From positions 1 to 37,040 of the forward strand of contig DGTF01000036.1 of assembly GCA_002394235.1 (NCBI GenBank): a stretch of DNA of 37,040 nucleotides, written 5' to 3'. Made by a program: the position numbers and the translations under genes. Source of the stretch: Eubacterium sp. UBA4343. Lineage in GTDB: Bacteria; Bacillota; Clostridia; Lachnospirales; Lachnospiraceae. The notes under the pieces are model-generated. The model was not told the origin of the DNA and made no database searches. It was given only the letters and a program-made list of their open reading frames with translations. This document shows, piece by piece, positions 31,889-37,040 of this stretch (positions are counted from its first letter, which is position 1; every line of letters begins with the position of its first letter).

Positions 31889-32695
31889 TCACAGATCTCC
31901 GGACAGTTCCTCTTCCGTGTGCGTATGGTGTTCAATTCCCTCCTCCACAAGCATTTCTTCCTCCTCCGACTTTGGATGAAGGACGTGGCAGTGCCTGTGT
32001 GTGTGGTAGAACACCTGAAGCTCTTCGGCTTCATGCTCTTCATTAAAAAAGATATGCCGGTCCGCGAGATGTTCCGCGAGTTCCTCATTATGTGTTGCGA
32101 TGATCATCGTTTTCCCTGCTTTCTTCAGCTTCAGAAGAAACGAAATCAGCCACTCCTGGGCGGGGCGGTCCAGTCCCGCCAGCGGCTCATCAAGCACCAG
32201 GATCTCCGGATTCATTGAGAGGATGCAGGCAATTGCGACCTTCTTCTTCTCGCCTCCGCTCAAATGATAGGGCGCCCGGTCTCTGAGCTTATCGATATCC
32301 AGAAGACGGATCACATCATCTACCCTCTGCCTGACAGCTTCCTCATCCAATCCCATCTGCAGAGGTCCGAAAGCGATTTCCTCCTCGACATTTGAACAGA
32401 ACAGCTGTATATCGGAGTTTTGAAAGACAAAGCCGATTTTCTGGTGAAACCACTTCGCAAATTTATTATTTTTCAGGCTCTCCTCGGAAATTTCTCTTCC
32501 CTCGAATAGGTAGCTCCCCTCATTTGCAAAAACAAGACCATTGATCAGCTTCAGAAGCGTGGATTTCCCACTTCCGTTCGCGCCCTCCAGAATGATGGTC
32601 TCTCCTCTCCGGATTTCAAGATTGATATACCGCAGCGCAATATGATCCTCGTACGCATAGCAGATATCCTTCAGCTGTAATAATGTATCATTCAT
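31889..32695 (-). CDS. cbiO: Ni/Co ECF transporter ATPase (CbiO) with a His-rich C-terminal tail
   Basis: 268 residues. Walker A is G-A-N-G-S-G-K-S-T (38-46), the signature L-S-G-G-E is at 145-149, Walker B is in L-V-L-D-E-P (166-171), and H202 is the H-loop histidine. It energises the CbiM/CbiQ membrane unit that imports nickel or cobalt ions. After the conserved core (about 1-220) the tail is acidic and rich in histidine (H221, H231, H233, H235, H237, H240, H256, H257, H259, with C236), which I do not expect in CbiO and which could bind metal in the cytoplasm. The ATG at 32695 has AAAGGA upstream. It is 40 bp after cbiQ. Confidence 0.9.
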   Translation of the reverse strand: MNDTLLQLKDICYAYEDHIALRYINLEIRRGETIILEGANGSGKSTLLKLINGLVFANEGSYLFEGREISEESLKNNKFAKWFHQKIGFVFQNSDIQLFCSNVEEEIAFGPLQMGLDEEAVRQRVDDVIRLLDIDKLRDRAPYHLSGGEKKKVAIACILSMNPEILVLDEPLAGLDRPAQEWLISFLLKLKKAGKTMIIATHNEELAEHLADRHIFFNEEHEAEELQVFYHTHRHCHVLHPKSEEEEMLVEEGIEHHTHTEEELSGDL

Positions 32696-32735
32696 CTATT
32701 TGTTCCTTTTTTATTTCGTATCTGTCATAAATCGT

Positions 32736-33548
32736 TCAGGCTGCTGTTTCCAGAAAGAGAAATCCTGCGGTCACTGCCGCCATCAGAAAAATATACAGCA
32801 CGTCTCTTCCTGCAAACAGATTTTTCCTCATAGAATAATACTCTCCTTCAAATCCTCTGCACTGCATGGCGCCGTACATCTCCTCCGCCATCTCTCTCGA
32901 CCGCAAAAAGACGCTCCCGAGAACGCCGGACAGCGATCTGCTTTTATCCCTGTTTCTTCCGACGGATCGAAGCTTCATTGCGGTCAGCATATTCACGCAC
33001 ATGTCCCCAAGTATCACAATGTATTTCAGTGTAATATCAAAGGTAAAAATAAAAATGTTCGGTACATGGAAGACTCTGAGTGCGCCTGTCAGCCGGTTCC
33101 AGGGTGTCGTTACCGACAGAAACGTCAGCATGCTGACAGAGAGAAACACCTTCAGGGAAACCGTGAGCATGGTCGACGGCTGTCCGAGGAAAACCGCCGG
33201 GAGAAGGATCAGCATGCTCAGAAGCGCTGCAGTGATCCCGCTTCGAAGAATTCTTCCGAGCTTTTTCGCAGGAAGAAAACAATACCGCGCAAGGCAAAGA
33301 GCCAACATGCAATACAGAAAAAATGCGTTTGTGCAGAGCGCTGTCAGAACGATAAAGTACAGAATGTAGATAATTTTTACCGCCGGGCTTGCTCCCTGCG
33401 CCCGGATCTTCCCGTCCTCCCGCGCGCTGGACAAAACCCCAATCAGCTTCAGCATCGTTTTTGTGATAAAATTGTCCCGGTCTTCCGGCGGATCGTAATT
33501 CTCCTCTGCCGTAAGCCACTCGGGAATTTCATTTTCTTCAGCAGTCAT
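32736..33548 (-). CDS. cbiQ: ECF transporter T component CbiQ (Ni/Co uptake)
   Basis: 270 residues with four to six hydrophobic segments (about 83-103, 105-120, 128-146, 190-215, 250-267). The CbiQ/EcfT coupling motif is visible as a charged A-x-x-x-R-S/R-V-G-R-like segment (M-K-L-R-S-V-G-R-N-R-D-K) and again in M-A-E-E-M-Y-G-A-M-Q-C-R-G-F. The first 60 residues are polar and longer than usual. It couples CbiO hydrolysis to CbiM. It follows cbiM across a 330-bp gap that contains hairpins, so it may have a separate promoter or processing site. Confidence 0.88.
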   Translation of the reverse strand: MTAEENEIPEWLTAEENYDPPEDRDNFITKTMLKLIGVLSSAREDGKIRAQGASPAVKIIYILYFIVLTALCTNAFFLYCMLALCLARYCFLPAKKLGRILRSGITAALLSMLILLPAVFLGQPSTMLTVSLKVFLSVSMLTFLSVTTPWNRLTGALRVFHVPNIFIFTFDITLKYIVILGDMCVNMLTAMKLRSVGRNRDKSRSLSGVLGSVFLRSREMAEEMYGAMQCRGFEGEYYSMRKNLFAGRDVLYIFLMAAVTAGFLFLETAA

Positions 33549-33576
33549 ATTATACTCACACTTCCTGATTATAGTC

Positions 33577-33612
33577 AGTCAGGCCTTCCGATCCCGTCGA
33601 ACAGGCCTGACT
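33577..33612 (-). other. Strong hairpin in the cbiM-cbiQ gap
   Basis: AGTCAGGCCT (33577-33586) and AGGCCTGACT (33603-33612) are a perfect 10-bp inverted repeat with a 16-nt loop. On the minus strand it lies about 28 bp upstream of the cbiQ ATG. No T-run follows on that strand; a regulatory or processing hairpin is likely. Confidence 0.5.
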
Positions 33613-33674
33613 GTCATTTTAACCCCACGCGTCCCGTTTGTACAGCAAACGCCCAAACAATAAATGTGCTGCAT

Positions 33675-33722
33675 ACTGTATTAAGCCAGCTGCTCCGCTG
33701 CTTCGCAGCGCTCGCAGCAGCC
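33675..33722. repeat. Repeat B3: diverged family B-like hairpin
   Basis: ACTGTATTAAGCC opens the segment, and GCTGCT...AGCAGC and GCTGC-TTC-GCAGC pair inside it. The order of arms and the TTC loop follow B1 and B2 although the arm bases differ, so pairing is kept by paired changes. The full 330-bp gene-free stretch (33549-33878) holds, from the cbiQ side, the hairpin at 33577, this unit, further short palindromes (CACACTGTGTG near 33772) and the cbiM terminator. Confidence 0.5.
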
Positions 33723-33822
33723 ACTTGTGGCCGGATCGTCGGTCTGCTGCAGCGTTCACTCCGCCACTTCACACTGTGTGAGCGGATATGGCTCACCGCC
33801 CAAAGACTGTGCGGCAGCAGAA

Positions 33823-33857
33823 ATGAGGATCCGACACAAAGCCGCGCGGATCCTCAT
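33823..33857 (-). terminator. Terminator-like hairpin after cbiM
   Basis: ATGAGGATCCG (33823-33833) and CGGATCCTCAT (33847-33857) form a perfect 11-bp stem about 21 bp beyond the cbiM stop codon. The minus-strand tail TTTCTGC is a weak T-tract, so read-through into cbiQ is plausible. Confidence 0.55.
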
Positions 33858-33878
33858 TCCCGAATATTCTATTTTCTC

Positions 33879-34922
33879 TCAATCCGCGGATGCCCCGGAT
33901 ACTTTCTTCTTGTGAAAGTCTACCGTATCCTTCATCGATGCCGCAATGATTCGGAAAATAATGATCAGAAGAAGCACTCCGATCAGTGCGGAAAGAATGT
34001 ATCCGACTGCATCCGGAAGCCCAGCGATGGAATAATCCGGCAGCAGTGCCTCAAGGGAGAAGCCCTGTGTCATTCCGGCCGGTGTATAGCCGAGTGCTTT
34101 TCCGCCACTGACAACCGACGCGATCTCATCGGCGCCCCATTCTCCCCATGCCGTTCCCGTAGCCAGAAGTCCAAGCGGCACCGCACAGATCAATGCCGCC
34201 AGAAGGATCGCCAGCGGCTTTGCTCCTGCCTTCTTTGCCGTCTGTTCATGTGACGCGTCCGGCAGGATCCCCGGTGAGGTGCGGAGTACATATGCCAGCA
34301 CCGCGACCGTGAAGATCACCTCGACAACGCCTGCAATAGTGAGATGTCCGAGCATCATAGCCGGTATTGCAATGTTCAGTCCGTACGGGCAGTACAGAGC
34401 CTGACCGGATGCCGTGTGGAAGAGCGCGGGCTGAATGCCGAACTCAACGGCCGCGCAGAGCGCTGCGGCATTGATGCCGATATAGCTTCCGACTCCCGCG
34501 GCCACAAGCCTTCCCTTCTCAGATCTGGTCCGGCTGCGGATCAGACTGTAAATTGCATATCCGAGATACGGAAGGACAAAGGCCATATTGAAACAGTTGG
34601 CCCCAAAAGCCAGAATCCCGCCGTCACCGAAAAGCAGTGCCTGTATCAGTAGAGCGATCGTCACCGAGATACAGGCCGCATTCGGGCCGAGAAGCAGCGC
34701 GATCAGCGTTCCTCCTACCGCATGTCCCGTTGTACCTCCGGGAAGCGGAACGTTGAACATCATTGCAACAAAGGAGAATGCCGCAGCCACCCCCATCAGA
34801 GGCATCTTCGACTTCGGAATCTCCACCTTGATCTTCTTCACCGCATGTACCCAAACCGGAATCATCACTGCGGTCATCACCGCACAGGTCTGCGGGCTCA
34901 GATAATTTTCTGGAATGTGCAT
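33879..34922 (-). CDS. cbiM: Ni/Co ECF transporter substrate-binding component CbiM with fused C-terminal segment
   Basis: 347 residues. The start M-H-I-P-E-N-Y-L-S is the CbiM N-terminus, whose His2 takes part in metal binding, so I choose the ATG at 34922 and reject the longer reading to 35012. G-H-A-V-G-G-T and the F-N-V-P-L-P-G-G-T-T-G-H loop (H67-like) are typical. About seven membrane segments form the metal path. From about residue 235 a second part has one helix (236-258) and another near the end (310-330), resembling a fused CbiN/PDGLE module. A separate cbiN is absent. The operon partner genes are cbiQ and cbiO; the CsoR-type repressor upstream presumably controls it. Confidence 0.92.
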   Translation of the reverse strand: MHIPENYLSPQTCAVMTAVMIPVWVHAVKKIKVEIPKSKMPLMGVAAAFSFVAMMFNVPLPGGTTGHAVGGTLIALLLGPNAACISVTIALLIQALLFGDGGILAFGANCFNMAFVLPYLGYAIYSLIRSRTRSEKGRLVAAGVGSYIGINAAALCAAVEFGIQPALFHTASGQALYCPYGLNIAIPAMMLGHLTIAGVVEVIFTVAVLAYVLRTSPGILPDASHEQTAKKAGAKPLAILLAALICAVPLGLLATGTAWGEWGADEIASVVSGGKALGYTPAGMTQGFSLEALLPDYSIAGLPDAVGYILSALIGVLLLIIIFRIIAASMKDTVDFHKKKVSGASAD

Positions 34923-35032
34923 AAAAGAATCCCCCATTTCAACTACATATTCCGGCGCGCGGAGAGCACCCGCATCACCGTTCACACACAATGATAGTCC
35001 CTGCTCCGGCAAAAAAGAAGCTGGGTGGGGGG

Positions 35033-35698
35033 TTATTTTTTCAGATATTGAAGAACATTTTCGAATGCCTCCATGCAGGTGTCAATGATCTCCGCCAGAT
35101 CATAGGTGCCGAAAGCCGCCGGAAAATTGCTGGAAAACAGAATCTGTGCCGTTGGCGCAAACTCCTCGTCCCCTCTCCAGAATAAGAAACGAATGGACAG
35201 TCCGTCCAGAAATTCAAATTCCCATGCCTCATCTGCGCCGTGAATATGCTCCGCGCCGATATATTCCATAATATCCCCGAATTCATCCAGGTGGCTTCCA
35301 AACCGTCTGGCAAGACGGCTCAGGCATCGTTCCTCAAACTGCCGTGCATATACCTCTCCGCTGGGCAGTTCCCGGAATGCTATGAATTCCCCGTTCTGCG
35401 GAAACACCGTCGCGTGAAGGAGATATCTTCCAATCAGAATTCTTCCGGAAGGAAGGCTTTCGAGCCGGTATGGATCCTCTCCGTCAGCAGCCTCAATCCT
35501 CATGCCGGGATGTGAGACATAGTATTCCTTTCCCATAAATGAGACGCTGAACCGCTCAAAGATATAGTCAAAAGGAAGTCCGAGTCTGTTTGCGATATGT
35601 GTAGGCTCCGTCTCTGCGTATTGAGCCTGATAATGCCTGAACAGTTCCTCCTCGGAGACATCTGTCCCGTTCTCTCTGTCGAATGTACTCATTTTCAT
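35033..35698 (-). CDS. DUF3786-like protein of the metal operon
   Basis: 221-residue soluble protein without membrane helices or signal peptide. The opening (F-R-H-Y-Q-A-Q-Y and N-R-L-G-L-P-F-D) and the Y-Y-V-S-H-P-G strand are what I associate with DUF3786, a family of unknown function found near metal or corrinoid genes. It is acidic and contains a few histidines but no obvious cluster of metal ligands. It lies 6 bp after the repressor gene and 110 bp before cbiM. Position suggests a role in nickel/cobalt handling; no mechanism is visible. The domain name is from memory. Confidence 0.6.
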   Translation of the reverse strand: MKMSTFDRENGTDVSEEELFRHYQAQYAETEPTHIANRLGLPFDYIFERFSVSFMGKEYYVSHPGMRIEAADGEDPYRLESLPSGRILIGRYLLHATVFPQNGEFIAFRELPSGEVYARQFEERCLSRLARRFGSHLDEFGDIMEYIGAEHIHGADEAWEFEFLDGLSIRFLFWRGDEEFAPTAQILFSSNFPAAFGTYDLAEIIDTCMEAFENVLQYLKK

Positions 35699-35704
35699 TT
35701 ATCC

Positions 35705-36070
35705 TCACTTGATAAACTGATCAATTGCTCTGTTCAACTCTTCGATTTCCTTCATGTCTCCGCTCTCAATGGCATCAACCATGCAGTGTTCCAGGTGATC
35801 CTTCAGAATCACCTTGCCTGTACTGTTCAGCGCGGACTTGACCGCGGCAAGCTGAATCAGAACATCGCTGCAGTCCCTGCCCTCCTCTACCATTCTCTTC
35901 ACCATGGTAAGATGACCAATTGCCCTGGAAAGACGATTGACTACCGCCTTCGTATTCTGATGCGTATGCGTGTGTGCATGTTCGTGGGTATGCGTGATCT
36001 CGGTTCCGTCCTCCAGCACATGCGTGTGCCGGACATTTGACAGAACGGTGTCTTTCTTCTGCTCCGTCAT
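35705..36070 (-). CDS. CsoR/RcnR-family metal-sensing repressor with a His-rich N-terminus
   Basis: 121 residues. The all-helical CsoR core (about 40-121) carries C67, H92 and C96, whose spacing (25 and 4) matches the Cu site of CsoR, with H95 beside it. Before the core, H15, H17, H27, H29, H31, H33, H35 and H37 form a histidine-rich arm. Members release DNA on binding copper, nickel, cobalt or formaldehyde. The CbiMQO genes downstream argue for nickel or cobalt, while the C-H-C set alone would allow copper. The ATG at 36070 follows GGGAGG. It is the first gene of the metal operon and probably autoregulated, but I find no clear promoter. Confidence 0.87.
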   Translation of the reverse strand: MTEQKKDTVLSNVRHTHVLEDGTEITHTHEHAHTHTHQNTKAVVNRLSRAIGHLTMVKRMVEEGRDCSDVLIQLAAVKSALNSTGKVILKDHLEHCMVDAIESGDMKEIEELNRAIDQFIK

Positions 36071-36105
36071 TTTTCCTCCCTTATTTCCGTTTTTCCCAAA
36101 AGATA

Positions 36106-36148
36106 ACGGGCCGGCCGTGAAATCCTCAGGTTCACGCGGCAGACCCGT
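36106..36148. other. Compound hairpin upstream of the metal-sensor gene
   Basis: ACGGG (36106-36110) pairs with CCCGT (36144-36148), and CGTGAA (36116-36121) pairs with TTCACG (36131-36136). On the minus strand TATCTTTTGGG follows, so it may terminate transcription from the upstream gene or act in the leader of the repressor mRNA. Confidence 0.4.
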
Positions 36149-36183
36149 CTCTCTTTTCGTTGCATGACTTCTTCATCCAAATT

Positions 36184-36210
36184 CCCTCATCCGAATCTCT
36201 CCGATGAGGG
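36184..36210 (-). terminator. Hairpin after the small membrane protein gene
   Basis: CCCTCATC (36184-36191) and GATGAGGG (36203-36210) form an 8-bp stem with an 11-nt loop, 17 bp past the stop codon. The minus-strand tail AATTTGG is a poor T-tract. Confidence 0.45.
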
Positions 36211-36226
36211 TTTGATGATATTGAAT

Positions 36227-36748
36227 TTAAATGGTGATAATGCTGCCAAGATCGATATCCTGGCTCATTGTTCTCCGGAACTCCAGATATTCCTCGTGAT
36301 AGACCGCATTTCTTCTCTCTCTGACACGATGAATCAGGGTGATCGTCAGCGCCCAGAACAGAAGGAATGTCCACACAAACAATACCATGAACGGCGTGAT
36401 GATATCAATATATCCCGTCGCCGCATTTCCTGCGACGACCGTTACCGCGGGAGCGGTGCTCTGTTCCCCGCCTGCGGCCGTACCCTCATTCTGCTGTTCT
36501 GCCGATGCAGTATTCCCGGAAACAGCCCGGGTGCCCGCAGATCCGGATGCTGCTGCGTCGGAACCGGCAGCTGCAGAAGAAGCAGCGTTTCCGGCGGATG
36601 ATGAAGAACTGCGGACAACCGTTCTGGTCGTTCCTCCGCCTACCAGATCGCGCCCGGCTGCAAATACGCTTGTTGCACAGCCAAACATGCTTAATGTTAG
36701 TGCAACAGTGATTAATATTTTTGTAATTTTCCTTCTGGCCCCTCTCAT
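36227..36748 (-). CDS. Small secreted/membrane protein of unknown function, Ser/Ala-rich linker
   Basis: 173 residues, not recognised. A signal-peptide-like N-terminus (R-R-K-I-T-K then a hydrophobic stretch to about 29, ending V-F-A-A-G) could be cut by signal peptidase I; C24 lies in a poor lipobox. Residues 46-100 are a Ser/Ala/Gly linker of low complexity. A single membrane helix (about 115-139) is followed by a basic stop-transfer segment (H-R-V-R-E-R-R) and a short cytoplasmic tail. The layout is an extracytoplasmic flexible segment tethered to the membrane. The ATG at 36748 has GAGGGAG at 7 nt. It has its own promoter and terminators; proximity to the metal operon may be accidental. 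Confidence 0.7.
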   Translation of the reverse strand: MRGARRKITKILITVALTLSMFGCATSVFAAGRDLVGGGTTRTVVRSSSSSAGNAASSAAAGSDAAASGSAGTRAVSGNTASAEQQNEGTAAGGEQSTAPAVTVVAGNAATGYIDIITPFMVLFVWTFLLFWALTITLIHRVRERRNAVYHEEYLEFRRTMSQDIDLGSIITI

Positions 36749-36813
36749 TGCATTACTCCCTCTTTCCTCAGTAAAACCAGTCTGGAATCCCTTGTATTCT
36801 CTGACTGATACCG

Positions 36814-36822
36814 ATTATATCA
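36814..36822 (-). promoter_or_regulatory. Extended -10 promoter of the small membrane protein gene
   Basis: The minus strand has TGATATAAT with a perfect TATAAT (36814-36819), the same extended -10 as at scfA. No good -35; the sequence upstream is the T-run of the adjacent terminator. The leader is about 60 nt. Confidence 0.6.
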
Positions 36823-36836
36823 CAGTTCCCGCAGCA

Positions 36837-36864
36837 AAAAAAGCCTTTATTTTAAGGCTTTTTT
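36837..36864. terminator. Bidirectional rho-independent terminator
   Basis: AAAAAAGCCTT and AAGGCTTTTTT form an 11-bp stem around a short A/T loop, with T-runs on either strand. It separates the small membrane protein promoter from whatever lies to the right. Confidence 0.75.
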
Positions 36865-36964
36865 ACTTTTTTGTCGCGCCATGTACAGATAGTGGCATTT
36901 GCATACAGACACCACAAGATCTTGCGTAACAACGTGTAAAATTCATTAACATCTCTGTAACAAA

Positions 36965-36990
36965 ATTCCCGGGAGTACATGCCCGGGAAT
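36965..36990 (-). terminator. Terminator for a minus-strand gene beyond the right edge
   Basis: ATTCCCGGG (36965-36973) and CCCGGGAAT (36982-36990) form a 9-bp stem with an 8-nt loop. On the minus strand the right arm runs into TTTTG. It may end a gene lying to the right of the window, with repeat A3 in between. Confidence 0.55.
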
Positions 36991-36996
36991 CGGATA

Positions 36997-37040
36997 TTAC
37001 GCGAACAGTGAGCCACAACCGAATGCGAAGTATTCGTGTG
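36997..37040 (+). repeat. Repeat A3: inverted, truncated third copy of family A
   Basis: 42 of 44 bases match the reverse complement of A1/A2, and the copy is cut by the window edge. The two differences change GCCGCAGCC to GCCACAACC, one arm of the internal hairpin. Confidence 0.85.

Noticed and set aside
32700..34253. 517-codon plus-strand open frame
   Set aside because: Antisense to cbiQ and cbiM and across the hairpin-rich gap; rich in Cys, His, Arg and Ser without domain motifs.
34923..35012. N-terminal extension of CbiM
   Set aside because: CbiM needs M-H at its very N-terminus for metal binding, which fits the ATG at 34922.
34923..35032. Cobalamin or NiCo riboswitch before cbiM
   Set aside because: I looked for the conserved cobalamin box and the NiCo multi-stem core and saw neither; a covariance-model scan would settle it.

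Overview
The window looks like a chromosomal segment of a Gram-positive anaerobe of the class Clostridia, most likely Lachnospiraceae, with GC content near 50 percent. Three things point there: the SCIFF peptide with its radical SAM maturase beside a fused secDF; the order secDF-recJ-apt-relA-MBL hydrolase-hemZ-hisS-aspS; and the YtrA-type GntR/ABC operon. The family calls come from reading translated motifs, not from a database search.

Layout. Positions 149-3995 (minus strand) hold a small operon: CBS-domain protein, argS, HAD phosphatase, CPBP membrane protease. A LUD-domain protein (4199-4834, plus) is transcribed divergently from it. Positions 4976-14225 (minus) hold a seven-gene envelope/transport operon: a YtrA-type GntR repressor, an ABC ATPase with a large ABC-2-like permease, then a MacB-type exporter with two different HlyD-like adaptors. 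Its promoter is a near-consensus sigma-A promoter overlaid by a perfect palindrome, directly behind the aspS terminator.

Positions 14433-30000 (minus) form a long housekeeping array. In transcription order it reads SCIFF precursor scfA, maturase scfB, secDF, recJ, apt, relA/spoT, an MBL hydrolase, hemZ, an HD-GYP protein, hisS, aspS. Several gaps in this array hold dispersed, hairpin-forming repeats of two families, called A and B here. The apt gene, and perhaps aspS, have promoters of their own.

Positions 30357-31640 (plus) encode an RlmI-like rRNA methyltransferase divergent from scfA. Its 3' end converges with cbiO across a 248-bp gap filled with two pairs of degenerate direct repeats. 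Positions 31889-36070 (minus) are a nickel/cobalt module: a CsoR/RcnR-type repressor with a His-rich N-terminus, a DUF3786-like protein, CbiM with a fused C-terminal segment, CbiQ, and CbiO with a His-rich C-terminus. At 36227-36748 lies a small secreted or membrane protein of unknown function, followed by terminators and a third, inverted and truncated copy of repeat A at the window edge.

No rRNA, tRNA, CRISPR array, transposase or phage gene was seen. The most unusual content is the two repeat families in the gaps of an essential-gene operon, the two-adaptor exporter with a roughly 370-residue insertion in one adaptor, the SCIFF locus with its control elements, and the His-rich tails at both ends of the metal module.
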